Part shown: positions 1 to 10,884 of the stretch, piece by piece | Layout: each line of letters begins with the position of its first letter | Position numbering within the stretch: the first letter of the stretch is position 1 | Assembly (NCBI GenBank): GCA_963823895.1 | Contig: CAWGNG010000018.1 | Coordinates: forward strand, 111,481 to 175,480 | Reading direction: 5' to 3' | DNA: 64,000 nt | Source: G963675935 sp963823895 | GTDB lineage: Bacteria > Planctomycetota > Planctomycetia > Pirellulales > Thermoguttaceae | Program-made: the position numbers and the translations under genes | Notes under the pieces: model-generated | The model's input: only the letters and a program-made list of their open reading frames with translations | Database searches by the model: none | Told to the model about the DNA's origin: nothing

Positions 1-1884
1 TTTCTTCCCGCTGATCGGCGAGCACCTGGAACTCCCAGATGGAAGGGCCGGGGAACGCGACCATGTGGGAATTGCAGTCGTAGAGCGTCGCCGGAAGCTG
101 CGGAGCAGTCGCCGCGTCGAGAATGGCGAGCCGAACGTACCTCGCTCTAACCGGATTGAAAATCTTGCGGAAGTTCTCGCCGATCGTGCTCCCCTCCACA
201 ACTGGCGTCCAGCGGCCCGACTGCTTCACCTGCACCTCGAAGCGGCGAATCAGGTCCATGTCCTCCTTGATGACCACGCAGTTGAATGTTTTTTCTTCGC
301 CCAGATCGACCTCCAACCACGCCTGCTTGGTGGCAAAATCGGTGGTCCAGCGTGTGTAGGCGTCGTCGTCCACCGCGTTTTGCGGGGCGAACCAGGGATT
401 GTTGCCAAAGACGTTCGACGCCCGCACCGCTTTGCCGGCCGCCAGCGAACCCAACGCCATCCGTCCCGGCTTCGCCTCCACCGCGGGGCCGTCGAGCTTC
501 AACTCGACGATCGTGTCGATCTCTTGACGGTGCTCGCGCGGCACCGCGATTTCGATCGATCCGCCGGCTTTCTGGCGAACGTCCGCCGTGCCGCCGGTCA
601 GCAGCCGGCTCGACGCCACCTTGCGCTGAATCGGCGGCAGCGTGAGCCTATTGCCGGGCCAACTGAGCACGTGGACGAAGATCGTGTCGCCGCGGTACGT
701 GCAGACGCCGAAGGGCGTCGGATAGTAGGGCCCGCCGCGGGTGTCGTAGATGCTCGCGCCGTAGCGCCTCAGCCATTTGCCGCAATCCCGCAGCAATTCC
801 TCGCGCGGGGAACCATGCAGCCATCCGGCATCAGCGGCGGCGAGACCATGAGATTGCCGTCGCGTCCGACCACGGCCACGAGCGTTTGCAGCACCTCGCG
901 GAGCGATTTCAGCTTCGCCTTCGACGAGTGGGACCACTGGGCGTTGAAATCTTGCAGCGGCATACACGTTTCCCAGGGCCGATCGGTCTGCATGCGGCAG
1001 ATCGTCTGTTCCAGCGTGTCGAAATCGCCCGGAAGCCCGCGGGCCATCGGCAGGTTGCCCGTGCGATCCTCACTCGGTTGCATCCAACGATTGACGGGAA
1101 ACCCCTTCACGTCGTAGGCCCCGCAGCGGCAGTTGATCATGATCGCCGGCTGCAAGCGGCGAATCATGGCGAACAGCTCCTGCGAGTCCCAGTTCGTCGC
1201 CAATCCGCCCAGGCCGTCGAAGAAGATAACATCGACCTGCCCGTAGTCCGTCAGCAGCTCGCGCACCCAGCCGTGCATCGTCTTGATGAACCGCCTCTGC
1301 GATTCCTCGCTGCGGATGAAATCGGGATGGTGCCAGTCGGGCTGGGAAAAATAGACGCCGTGCTTCAGGCCGCAGGCGCGGCAGGCCGCGGCCCATTCCT
1401 TGGTAAGATCGCGGCCGGCGGGACATTGCGGGCTGGTGATCTTGTAGTCGCAGAACTTCGTGTCCCACATGCAAAAACCGTCGTGGTGCTTGTTGCAAAA
1501 CAGGGCGTACGTCATGCCGGCGTCTTTGAGCGCCCTGCAGATGCGCATCGCGTCGAACTTCTCGGCCTTGAACTTGCGGAAAAGGTTGTCGTATTCTTGC
1601 GCGGGAACGCCGCCCGTGCCGGTCCATTCCAGGCCCCAGCGCCGACCGCCGCGGGCCCAGCCGATCTCCTGCTCGGTGAAGCTCGACATGTTCCATTGGA
1701 CGAGCGCGCCGAACTTCCATTGCCGCCAGGCGTCGATGGCCTGCTGAGGCGCGTTGGAGTAGGGCAGGTCTGCACTGCCTGCCTGTTCCGCGGCCACAGC
1801 ACTCGGCGCCACTCCGATTGCCGGCAAACTCAGGACCATCGCGGAGAGCGCAATACAACGTAATGGGATCATAGCGGTTCTCAT
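1..1884 (-). CDS. Alpha-L-fucosidase (GH29) with C-terminal F5/8C-like domain; frameshifted, runs off left edge
   Basis: Secreted glycoside hydrolase expected to release terminal L-fucose from glycans. The N-terminus is a signal peptide. The GH29 core is recognisable from the segments around WNMSSFTEQEIGW, FCNKHHDGFCMWDT and DVIFFDG, whose Asp (about residue 220) is the expected nucleophile. Near position 812 the frame breaks: the first frame ends at 769, but the next frame stays open from about 812 to base 1. That frame continues the GH29 C-terminus (LLRDCGKWLRRYG) and then a discoidin-like domain (NAVDDDAYTRWTTD, WLEVDLGE). One missing base would restore a protein of over 620 aa, so this may be sequence error. 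The stop codon lies beyond the window. The family call is firm; whether the gene is functional is unknown. Confidence 0.85.
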
Positions 1885-2203
1885 CAGTCGTGGAAATCGG
1901 CGGTCTATCGCCGCTGCCGCGCGTTCGCTCGCTGCAAGCTCACGTCATTATACATCCGACCCGCAGCGGATGAACATCGCCGTACTTTGCTGCAAGACCA
2001 TTGACACGCCCTCGGCAGTCGCTATCATCGGGTTTGACCCGACCCGCTTTCCAACGGCGACCGCCTTAGGAGCTCTAACAAAACGTACTCCTCACACTCC
2101 GCGTGAGGGAGAGAATGGGGCGAAATTGCCTCACGCGGAGCGTGAGGAGTACATCTGCATCCCGGTTCTGTTCGAGGCCCTTAAGCCGCTTCGCAAGACC
2201 ATT
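1885..2203. other. Intergenic region between fucosidase and SUMF1-like gene
   Basis: About 320 bases between two divergently read genes. It contains the first copy of a 107-bp palindromic repeat (listed separately), which directly precedes the SUMF1-like start codon. An open frame reading through the repeat could extend that gene upstream to 1970, but the extension is repeat-derived and has no family similarity. No RNA gene is visible. Confidence 0.5.
2067..2173. repeat. 107-bp palindromic repeat, copy 1
   Basis: Inverted arms GTACTCCTCACACTCCGCG and CGCGGAGCGTGAGGAGTAC enclose a spacer of about 30 bases. The block is nearly identical to 34271-34377, including the flanking words AGCTCTAACAAAAC and ATCTGCATCCC. 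In both places it ends 23-30 bases before a start codon. It may be a REP/MITE-like element or a structured 5' leader. Confidence 0.8.
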
Positions 2204-3052
2204 ATGCGATTGAATTCTCCCCTCGGCATGGCCATCCTGTTGGGAGTTGCCCTCTTCACAGCAATCCGCATCTGCCGCGAACCCGTGAAAAGCCTGGAGC
2301 CGCCTCGCGCTGCCCCTGGACAAGTCGTTGCCAGACCGTTCGAAGACAAGAAAGAGATCAGTTTCGATCTTGGCCGCGGCATCAAGATGGGCTTCGTGCT
2401 AATCCGGCCAGGGTCGTTCATGATGGGCGACGAAAAAGGAGACGCTGACGAGAAACCGGTCCACAAGGTCACCATCAGCAAGCCCTTCTATCTGGGCAAG
2501 TTCGAGGTGACTCAGGAGCAATGGCAAGCCGTGATGGGCTCCAATCCGAGCCATTTCCGAGGCGCGAAGAATCCCGTAGATCGCGTCAGTTGGGAGGCTT
2601 GCCAGGCGTTCATCAAGAAGCTCAACGCGAAGTTCGCCCCCGCCCAGGTCACCTTCGGCCTGCCCACCGAGGCGGAGTGGGAATACGCCTGCCGCGCAGG
2701 TTCGACGTCGCAGTACGGCTTCGGCGATCGCGAAAGCAAACTGGCCGAGTACGGTTGGTTTGCCGACAACGCCGGCGGCGCGACGCATCCCGTCGGCCAA
2801 AAGAAGCCGAACGCCTGGGGATTGTACGACATGCACGGCAACGTTTGGGAGTGGTGCGCCGATTGGTACGACGGCGATTACTACAAGAAGTCGCCCGCCA
2901 TCGACCCGACGGGACCGACGGCCGTCACCTCGCGCGTACTCCGCGGCGGCTCGTGGAGCGACCCGTCGCCCTACTGCCGCTCGTCATACCGCTACTGCCT
3001 GCCGCCGTGGTTCTGCGTGTACTGCTACGGCGTGCGCGTGATGTGCCGCTGA
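2204..3052 (+). CDS. SUMF1/EgtB-family (formylglycine-generating-enzyme-like) exported protein
   Basis: A 282-aa protein of the FGE-sulfatase fold. The start at 2204 is chosen because the upstream frame is repeat DNA and because MRLNSPLGMAILLGVAL forms an N-terminal membrane/signal segment. Family landmarks are GSFMMGDEKGDADEKPVHKV, the KFEVTQEQWQAVMG block, LPTEAEWEYACRAG, GLYDMHGNVWEWCADWY and the closing RVLRGGSWSD. These proteins modify sulfatases or act as carbohydrate- or lipid-linked domains; the sequence does not say which. The last 30 residues are unusually cysteine-rich where relatives usually have Arg, Asn or Trp. The gene is flanked by palindromic repeats on both sides and has no obvious operon partner. 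Confidence 0.85.
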   Translation: MRLNSPLGMAILLGVALFTAIRICREPVKSLEPPRAAPGQVVARPFEDKKEISFDLGRGIKMGFVLIRPGSFMMGDEKGDADEKPVHKVTISKPFYLGKFEVTQEQWQAVMGSNPSHFRGAKNPVDRVSWEACQAFIKKLNAKFAPAQVTFGLPTEAEWEYACRAGSTSQYGFGDRESKLAEYGWFADNAGGATHPVGQKKPNAWGLYDMHGNVWEWCADWYDGDYYKKSPAIDPTGPTAVTSRVLRGGSWSDPSPYCRSSYRYCLPPWFCVYCYGVRVMCR

Positions 3053-3065
3053 TCTCGCGGACATT

Positions 3066-3117
3066 GTCGCTTTCCGCACCGCGAAAGCAGCGCAACTTCC
3101 GCGGAGCGAAAGGCGAC
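3066..3117. repeat. GTCGC(C)TTTCGC palindromic repeat, copy 1
   Basis: Imperfect inverted repeat: a left arm GTCGCTTTCCGC and a right arm GCGGAGCGAAAGGCGAC with an internal CGCGAAAG. It is related to repeats at 7434-7470 and 27813-27864. It lies between two convergent genes and could act as a bidirectional hairpin. Confidence 0.65.
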
Positions 3118-3148
3118 CTTACGGGCCTGTGAACGGTTACGTCGCGGA

Positions 3149-3943
3149 TTACTTCGCGCGGGGTGGCGGGGCGTCGCAGGGGGGAACCTCGCGAATCCAG
3201 ATGTTGCGGAACCGCACCGGGTTGCCGTGGAATTGCAGCCCAAGCGGCAACTTGGCGGCATGGGCCGTGTACTTCGGCGCCACGTCCCAGGCCGTCGAGC
3301 CCAGAATCTTGAAGTGATTCTGCACCAGCACGCCGTTCTGGAAGACCGTGATAAACGCCGGCCGAGTCAATTCCCCCTTCTTGTCGAACCGGGGCGCCTC
3401 GAAAACGATGTCGTAGCTCTGCCACTGGCCCGGCTTGCGGCAGGCGTTCACCAACGGCGGGTTTTCCTTGTAGATGGCCGCCGCTTGCCCGTCGTAATAC
3501 GTCGTGTTGTTGTACGAATCGAGGATTTGCACCTCGTAGAGCCCCATCATGAAGACACCGCTGTTGCCGCGCCCCTGCCCCTTCCCCACGACTTTTTTCG
3601 GCGTCGCCCATTCGACGTGCAATTGACAATCGCCGAACGCCTGCTTGCTGTGAATGTCGTTGCCGTGGGCGACGGCGTATCCCTCCTTGATGATCCACTT
3701 GCCGGCGTCGTCCCACTTCGACAGGTCCTTGCCGTCGAAGAGCACGATGGCGTCGCTGGGCGGACCGCCGACCGGGCCAGGATCGACCACCGCCGGCTCG
3801 GGCCACGGGATGCCGCTGACCCATTCATGCGCGTTCAAGGAAAACGCGAGCAAGGCGACGAGAAACGCCCCGCCAATCGTGACGGCGGCGGCGATTCGGC
3901 GACGGTTCAGCTTCTCGGGTCGGTCTAGGATGGTGATTCTCAT
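3149..3943 (-). CDS. DUF1080 (3-keto-disaccharide hydrolase-like) secreted protein
   Basis: 264 aa. The start at 3943 is supported by a GGAG ribosome-binding site about 10 bases upstream (CAGGAGACGAAACCC). A single N-terminal membrane/signal segment follows a short basic head. The DUF1080 jelly-roll is recognisable from AIVLFDGKDLSKW, the CQLHVEWATP block, GRGNSGVFMMGLYEVQILDSY, and the closing LQFHGNPVRFRNIWIREV. The family is very common in planctomycetes, where it is linked to extracellular polysaccharide breakdown. The neighbouring genes are also secreted carbohydrate-related proteins, but each appears to be transcribed separately. Confidence 0.88.
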   Translation of the reverse strand: MRITILDRPEKLNRRRIAAAVTIGGAFLVALLAFSLNAHEWVSGIPWPEPAVVDPGPVGGPPSDAIVLFDGKDLSKWDDAGKWIIKEGYAVAHGNDIHSKQAFGDCQLHVEWATPKKVVGKGQGRGNSGVFMMGLYEVQILDSYNNTTYYDGQAAAIYKENPPLVNACRKPGQWQSYDIVFEAPRFDKKGELTRPAFITVFQNGVLVQNHFKILGSTAWDVAPKYTAHAAKLPLGLQFHGNPVRFRNIWIREVPPCDAPPPRAK

Positions 3944-4052
3944 GGGTTTCGTCTCCTGGTGGGTAGGCTTGGGAGGGAAGGCGATTCGCGACGGATTGGC
4001 GCACGACTTAGTTCTGCCCAATTATACCAGAAGTCTGCCGCGGGGCCATCGA

Positions 4053-5348
4053 CTATTTTGCCGCCGGTTTTGGGGTCGCCTCGCCGGGCGGCAGCAGCCG
4101 CAGTTCGTGCAGACATAGCCCGTAACACCCGCCGGGCGGATTGAACTTCAGCGCGATACCGTTCCAGTCGGGGGCGAAATTGGCCGAATAGCAGAGCCAG
4201 AGCGTGCGGCCGTCGCCGCTGATGAACTTCGAGGGGATGTTCACAAAATACGCCTGCTCGCCGAAATCCTTCATGTAAACCACCAGCCGCCAGGGTCCGG
4301 TGATCGCGTCGGCTTCGAGAATGTACGTGCTCATTTTCGCGCAGGTCGGCCATGCGTCGGTCACGCACATCAGGTACTTTTTCAACGGGGCGTTATACGT
4401 CGCGGTGGCGACGCCCAGGTTGTTGTTCCAGTCCAACAGCGGCCGGATCTTCGCGAAATCGCCGCTCCAAATCGGCTTGCCCTGCCGGTCGTGCCCGGCG
4501 AAGAACTCGTATTTCTTGATGTCGTTGATGTTCGCGATGCTCGGCGTCACGCGGGCGAGATACAACTGGTCGGCCGAACCCCAGCTCAAATTGGCGAAAC
4601 GCGGCTTCGGATCGTTCTCTTCCGCGCCCATGCCGATCAGGTACGCCTTGCCGTCGGGCGAATGCTGCATGTTCTTGCCAAAATCGACGAAGTGGGGCGC
4701 GCCCAGCTTCAGCGGGCCCATGAACCTGGCGGGCTCGGGAAACAACGGCCGCTCCGGCGATAGCGGCGAGGGTCGCCACGTCTTGCCGCAGTCGGTCGAA
4801 ACGCGGAACCCCGGCATCGGCCCCATCACCGGCCAATTGTAGGTGAAGCCGTCGTGCTTCACCTCGGGCGACGGGCCGAGGCAGTAGGTGCCATAATACC
4901 AGACGCCGTTGTAGACCAGACTGCCGCAAGGGTAGCGGCCGCCGTAGGGCTTCGCGCTCGCTTTTTGCGGCGGCGCGGTGTTCTTCACCGTCAGCCTCTG
5001 CGGATCGTCGCCGATCATCACCGCATTGCCGGTTGTCGCGGCCTCGCCGAGCGAAAAACTGCCGGCCCCTTCGGTCGTGCCGTCGGTCCAGGGCGAATAC
5101 AGATTGCCGTCGGACGCCCAGGAGGGATACCACGTGTCGCCGTAATTCCGGTCGTGATGCCGCCCGGTGAAATAGACTCCGCCAAACTGCGGCGACTGCT
5201 GGAAGGGGCAATCCCTCGGCGGCCGATTCGGCCAGACGAAACCCAGTTCGCCCGCGTCGCAGAATGCCCAATCACTCGCAAATGGCTCCAGCGCCAAGAG
5301 GCAGGCAAGCAACAGCAAAGGAATCGCCGCTGAGAACGACCGTCCCAT
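4053..5348 (-). CDS. Secreted beta-propeller glycosidase-like protein (DUF4185/BNR type)
   Basis: 431 aa from the ATG at 5348; the frame is open further upstream, but that part is repeat DNA containing the 5420-5487 palindrome. MGRSFSAAIPLLLLACLLAL is a signal peptide. Repeating motifs such as FRVSTDCGKTWRPSP, QHSPDGKAYLIGMG, NNNLGVATATYNAPLKKYLM and ISGDGRTLWLCYSANF are typical of sialidase- or DUF4185-like propellers that compare real and expected sales-like 'Asp-box' blades. Substrate and catalytic residues cannot be assigned. An extracellular glycan-degrading or glycan-binding role is inferred from the fold and neighbours. Confidence 0.6.
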   Translation of the reverse strand: MGRSFSAAIPLLLLACLLALEPFASDWAFCDAGELGFVWPNRPPRDCPFQQSPQFGGVYFTGRHHDRNYGDTWYPSWASDGNLYSPWTDGTTEGAGSFSLGEAATTGNAVMIGDDPQRLTVKNTAPPQKASAKPYGGRYPCGSLVYNGVWYYGTYCLGPSPEVKHDGFTYNWPVMGPMPGFRVSTDCGKTWRPSPLSPERPLFPEPARFMGPLKLGAPHFVDFGKNMQHSPDGKAYLIGMGAEENDPKPRFANLSWGSADQLYLARVTPSIANINDIKKYEFFAGHDRQGKPIWSGDFAKIRPLLDWNNNLGVATATYNAPLKKYLMCVTDAWPTCAKMSTYILEADAITGPWRLVVYMKDFGEQAYFVNIPSKFISGDGRTLWLCYSANFAPDWNGIALKFNPPGGCYGLCLHELRLLPPGEATPKPAAK

Positions 5349-5419
5349 GCCTCCCCCTGTGCTTTCCCGGCCAATCCAAATTCCTCGCCACTTGGGGTGA
5401 GCGAGCGGCCCTAGGTCAG

Positions 5420-5487
5420 GTGGGGCAGACATTCCTGTCTGCCCAGTGTTCGTTGTCTCTGGCGGCAGACAGGAATGTCTGCCCCAC
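5420..5487. repeat. GTGGGGCAGACATTCC palindromic repeat, copy 1
   Basis: Inverted repeat with near-perfect arms: GTGGGGCAGACATTCCTGTC against GACAGGAATGTCTGCCCCAC, separated by about 28 bases. Related copies lie at 11962-12014 (inside hutI) and 41538-41606. It sits between two genes read in the same direction. Confidence 0.85.
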
Positions 5488-5509
5488 CGCGGTGCGAAAT
5501 GCGGGCCAA

Positions 5510-6832
5510 CTACTCGCCGCGGAGCTTCATCCCCAGGGCTGTCAGCTTTTCGCGGACCTCGTTGAGGCTGGTGACGCCGAAATTCTTGCACTCCAACAGA
5601 TCGTCGGCCGTGCGGCGAATCAGGTCGCCGAGCGTGTTGATCGCCAGGCGGATCATGCACTTGCGGGCACGGACGGAGAGATTCAACTCGGAGATGGGAC
5701 GCCCCAGCAACGCCTGCTCGTCGGCCGAGAGCGATTCGGGCTCGAACATCTCGGCGGCGGCCCGCTCCTGGGCGTATTGGCCCAGCCGCAGTCCCTTCGT
5801 CGCCAGCATCTCCTTGATCTCCACCAGGCTGGTCTCGCCGAAGTTCTTGCTCGACAGCAGGTCCTGCTCGGTGCAGCGACAGAGATCGCCAAGCGTGTTG
5901 ATGCCCATCTTTTGCAAGCAGTTGCGGCTGCGGACCGAAAGCTCAAAATCGGTCACCGGCACGCTGAGTACCTGCCCCATCCGGTCGCGTTTCTTCGCCG
6001 CGTCTTCGTCGTAATACTGCTCGTGCGACGATTCGGTGTCCTTGAAGAAGAGTTGCGCCCGGGCGTGGTCGGGATAAACGTCCAGCACGCGGCGATAGCA
6101 CTGCGCCGCCTTGTCGTACTGCTCGCGGTCCTCATAGAGCAATCCGAGGTTTACCAGCGAGCCGACGTGGGTGGGAAAGCGGCTGACCGCCCGCTTGTAC
6201 AATTCCAACGCCGTGTCGTCGTTGCCGTAGCGGTCGTTCTCCAGGGCCAAGCCGAACAGGGCGCCGGGATGATTGCGATCGGTCTCAACCGCCCGCTCGT
6301 ACAGCGCGACCACTTCTTGCGGATTGCCGCCCAGAGCGGCCACCGTGGCGGCACGCTGCGCCAGGTACTCGGCCGTCTGCTCGATGGCGCCGGAGAGCGA
6401 ATCCAACATTCGCAGCGATCCAGCCGCATCGTTGGAATAGCGAAGAGCTTCCGCCTCGCCGAGAATGCAGTCGCCGGCGGCATAGCCCGCCTTCTCGGCC
6501 GCCTTGTAACTCGCCAGCGCCTCGTGGTACTCCTGCCGGGCGAAGTGGCACTTCGCCAGGTAGTAGTGCGTCATCGCGCCGCCGTCGCCCTGCCTGAGGA
6601 TTTCAATCGCCCGATAGTACCTTCCCAACAGATACAAACAGACGCCGAGTCGAACGTTGCTGGCGGGCGTATGCTCCTCGCGGTTTTGCAGCTCGCCGAC
6701 CGCATCGCGCAGCACGGCGTACTGCGAAAAGTCGCGGGCGATCGCCTCCTGCATCTGGCGAACTTCACGCGGACCGAACGTGTCGTTTTGCAGCACGGTT
6801 TGTTTCAGATCGAATTCGATGGTTTGCGGCAT
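5510..6832 (-). CDS. TPR protein with two RNA-polymerase-alpha C-terminal-domain repeats
   Basis: 440 aa from MPQTIEFDLKQ at 6832. The first two thirds are TPR helices (NVRLGVCLYLLGRYYRAIE, HYYLAKCHFARQEYHEAL, VGSLVNLGLLYEDREQYDKAA, QCYRRVLDVYPDHARAQL). The last third holds two copies of the helix-hairpin-helix fold of RpoA: LSVRSRNCLQKMGINTLGDL with NFGETSLVEIKEML, and LSVRARKCMIRLAINTLGDL with NFGVTSLNEVREKL. The real RpoA N-terminal domain is absent. Such fusions are known in planctomycetes; a role in transcription or DNA/protein contacts is plausible but unproven. The gene is monocistronic, next to tRNA-Thr. Confidence 0.88.
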   Translation of the reverse strand: MPQTIEFDLKQTVLQNDTFGPREVRQMQEAIARDFSQYAVLRDAVGELQNREEHTPASNVRLGVCLYLLGRYYRAIEILRQGDGGAMTHYYLAKCHFARQEYHEALASYKAAEKAGYAAGDCILGEAEALRYSNDAAGSLRMLDSLSGAIEQTAEYLAQRAATVAALGGNPQEVVALYERAVETDRNHPGALFGLALENDRYGNDDTALELYKRAVSRFPTHVGSLVNLGLLYEDREQYDKAAQCYRRVLDVYPDHARAQLFFKDTESSHEQYYDEDAAKKRDRMGQVLSVPVTDFELSVRSRNCLQKMGINTLGDLCRCTEQDLLSSKNFGETSLVEIKEMLATKGLRLGQYAQERAAAEMFEPESLSADEQALLGRPISELNLSVRARKCMIRLAINTLGDLIRRTADDLLECKNFGVTSLNEVREKLTALGMKLRGE

Positions 6833-6942
6833 CGCGGACTGCTCCTCATCACCTGACAGAAGACGACTCTCGTCGCCGATAGAAAGCGAAAACACGGTCG
6901 GCGACGGGCGTCGCCCCCTACAAATCGCTCGAGATTCATCAG

Positions 6943-7016
6943 AGCCAGCGAAGGGAGTCGAACCCTTAACCCCCGCATTACGAATGCGGTGCTCTGCCGA
7001 TTGAAGCTACGCTGGC
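6943..7016 (-). tRNA. tRNA-Thr (anticodon CGT)
   Basis: A complete cloverleaf on the minus strand: 7-bp acceptor GCCAGCG/CGCTGGC, a D arm with AATCGGC, anticodon stem CCGCA/TGCGG around the loop TTCGTAA (anticodon CGT, threonine), and T arm AAGGG-TTCGACT-CCCTT. The discriminator base is T. CCA is not encoded. Confidence 0.93.
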
Positions 7017-7514
7017 AAAAGCCTTATTTTTGCGGCATCGTTGACAATTCCCGCATTCTCTGCAATGACTCTACTACACCTTTTTTTACACCCGACCGCT
7101 GTAGACACCACCCAACCGGGGGCGGGTTCTGGAAACCACGAGATGCTGCGCAGCGACGACCATAATGCCTAAGTGTAACCAATTTTCGCCGGCCCGCAAG
7201 CCCGCCAAACCACACCCCGACTTTCCCCTGTTTGCCCATGCCGCCGGGGTATGGGCGAAGAAGATCCGTGGTCGGCTCCACTACTTCGGCCCGTGGACTG
7301 ACCCCGAAGGGCCTTGAATCGCTGGCTAGAGCAGAGGGACGATCTTCTCGCCGGTCGCACGCCGCGTCCCAAGACGGGGGGGCACCATCCGCGGCGGTTG
7401 GCAGTTTCATCGCTGCCTGAACCCAGATTGCGGCGCGAAAGTCGCGTTCTTTCGCGAAGCGAAAGGCGACATTCCGACAGTTATCGATCCCCGGCCCTAA
7501 GCCGGCCCGTGACG
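7017..7514. other. Intergenic region between tRNA-Thr and hutH
   Basis: About 500 bases without a convincing gene. A 167-codon open frame on the minus strand has no family similarity and spans repeat DNA. Half of the GTCGCCTTTCGC palindrome family is present at 7434-7470 (TTCGCGAAGCGAAAGGCGAC). No terminator with a U tract was identified. Confidence 0.5.
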
Positions 7515-9050
7515 TCAAGCTCCCCACGACGGCAGCAGCCCGAGCGGCATGAAGACGTTGTAGGCGGAACTCTCGATCAGACGCTGAATCTTCTCGATGT
7601 CGGGCGAAAAATAGCGGTCCTTATCGTAGAATGGCACCTCGCGGCGCAGCAGCGCGCGGGCCTCTTCCAACAGAGGCGACGTTTTCAGCGGGGCGCGGAA
7701 ATCGAGACCCTGACACGCGGCTAGTTGCTCTACGGCCACAATGCCGGCCGTGTTGGCGGCCATTTCGCCCAGCCGTCGCGCGGCGAACGTGGCCATCGAG
7801 ACGTGGTCCTCCTGGTTGGCCGAGGTCGGTAGGCTGTCGACCGAGGCGGGATGCGCCAGGCTCTTGTTTTCGCTGGCCAGCGCGGCGGCGGTCACCTGCG
7901 CGATCATGAAGCCCGAGTTCAGCCCGCCGTTTTCCACCAGAAATGGCGGCAGCTTCGACAAGTTGGAATCGATCAACATCGCGATGCGGCGTTCCGAGAG
8001 CGCGCCGATCTCGGCGATCGCCAGGGCGAGATTGTCGGCCGCAAAGGCCACCGGCTGGGCGTGGAAATTGCCGCCGGAATAGATCGCGTCCTGCTCGGCA
8101 AACACCAGCGGGTTGTCGGAGACGGCGTCGGCTTCGGCAATCAGGATGTCGGCCGAGTTGCGGATTTGCGTCAAACAGGCGCCCATTACTTGTGGCTGGC
8201 AGCGCAGGGAATACGGGTCTTGCACCTTCTCGCACGGCTGGTGTGAGCGACCGATCTCGCTCGCATCGCCCAACAGATGGCGGTAGGCGGCGGCCGCGGC
8301 GATTTGGCCGGCGTGCCCGCGCACCGCGTGCAGCGGCGCGTAAAACGGCACGCGGCTGCCCAGCGCGGCCTCGACCGATAGAGCCCCGGCCACGGTGGCG
8401 GCGGCATACAGATCCTCGGCCAAAAACAGGCCCTGCAAGCAGAGCGCGGTCGAGGCCTGCGTCCCATTCAACAGCGCCAGACCCTCTTTCGGCGCCAAGC
8501 CAATCGGTTGCAAGCCGGCGAGCTTGAGGCCCTCGGCGCCCCTGGTGCGCCGCCCGCGATGAAACACCTCGCCTTCGCCCAACAGAGGCAGGCTCATGTG
8601 GGCCAGCGGGGCCAAATCGCCCGAGGCCCCGCACGAGCCCTTCTCCGGGATGCACGGGTAGACCTCGTGATTCAACAACTGCACGAGCGATTTGATGAGC
8701 GAACGGCGGACGCCCGAATAGCCCAGCGCGAGGCTGTTGATCTTCAGCGTCAAAAGCAGCCGCACCAGCGGCTCGCTCATCGGCCGGCCGACCCCCGCCG
8801 CGTGCGAGAGCACCAGGCTGCGTTGCAACAGGGCCAACTCCTCGGGCGGGATCAAGTGGCTGGCCAGCAGCCCAAAGCCCGTGTTGACGCCGTAGACAAT
8901 TCGGCCTTCGGCAATGACTCGCGTGACCGTCTCCGCGGCCGCGTCGATTTTCGCATAACACTCCGGCGCGAGCCTCAGTTCGACCGGCTCGCGCCAAATG
9001 CGTCGCAGGTCGGGGAGCGTGAGTTCTCCGGGCACAAGGGTGAGTTTCAT
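7515..9050 (-). CDS. hutH: Histidine ammonia-lyase
   Basis: 511 aa, normal for the family. It removes ammonia from L-histidine to give urocanate, the first step of histidine catabolism in the cytoplasm. The start MKLTLVPGELTL at 9050 matches the family N-terminus. The Ala-Ser-Gly triplet that cyclises to the MIO cofactor is in GSCGASGDLAPLAHM. Other landmarks are YGVNTGFGLLA, KEGLALLNGTQ, QDPYSLRCQPQVMG, NPLVF, and SANQEDHVSMA. It is the last gene of a leftward ftcD-hutI-hutU-hutH operon and is separated from hutU by a 96-base gap holding a palindromic repeat. Confidence 0.97.
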   Translation of the reverse strand: MKLTLVPGELTLPDLRRIWREPVELRLAPECYAKIDAAAETVTRVIAEGRIVYGVNTGFGLLASHLIPPEELALLQRSLVLSHAAGVGRPMSEPLVRLLLTLKINSLALGYSGVRRSLIKSLVQLLNHEVYPCIPEKGSCGASGDLAPLAHMSLPLLGEGEVFHRGRRTRGAEGLKLAGLQPIGLAPKEGLALLNGTQASTALCLQGLFLAEDLYAAATVAGALSVEAALGSRVPFYAPLHAVRGHAGQIAAAAAYRHLLGDASEIGRSHQPCEKVQDPYSLRCQPQVMGACLTQIRNSADILIAEADAVSDNPLVFAEQDAIYSGGNFHAQPVAFAADNLALAIAEIGALSERRIAMLIDSNLSKLPPFLVENGGLNSGFMIAQVTAAALASENKSLAHPASVDSLPTSANQEDHVSMATFAARRLGEMAANTAGIVAVEQLAACQGLDFRAPLKTSPLLEEARALLRREVPFYDKDRYFSPDIEKIQRLIESSAYNVFMPLGLLPSWGA

Positions 9051-9093
9051 TCGAGAGGCCTCGTCGCGTCTTGCAGTTCTCCAGGGCTGATTT

Positions 9094-9142
9094 GTGGTGC
9101 AGGCGTCCCGCCTGCTCGGGCAGCCGAGACGCCTGCACCACA
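9094..9142. repeat. GTGGTGCAGGCGTC palindromic repeat between hutU and hutH
   Basis: Inverted arms GTGGTGCAGGCGTC and GACGCCTGCACCAC enclose CCGCCTGCTCGGGCAGCCGA, itself partly self-complementary. In the hut transcript it would form a stable hairpin between hutU and hutH and could affect relative expression or mRNA stability. This is inferred from structure only. Confidence 0.8.
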
Positions 9143-9146
9143 AACA

Positions 9147-10820
<1,674 letters not shown>

Positions 10821-10884
10821 AGGCAGCGACGTGCTCCAGCTAGTCCTGTTAAAGTGGATTACAGTTTAGCTTCGGCAAAACGCC

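Noticed and set aside
1970..2203. Longer N-terminus for the SUMF1-like protein
   Set aside because: The extra 78 codons are the translated 107-bp repeat and its flank; the ATG at 2204 begins a natural signal/membrane segment.
5264..6856. 530-codon open frame antisense to the TPR-alphaCTD protein
   Set aside because: Runs through the intergenic palindrome and the opposite strand of a convincing gene.
7024..7527. 167-codon minus-strand frame next to tRNA-Thr
   Set aside because: No similarity, no ribosome-binding site, and it includes palindromic repeat DNA.
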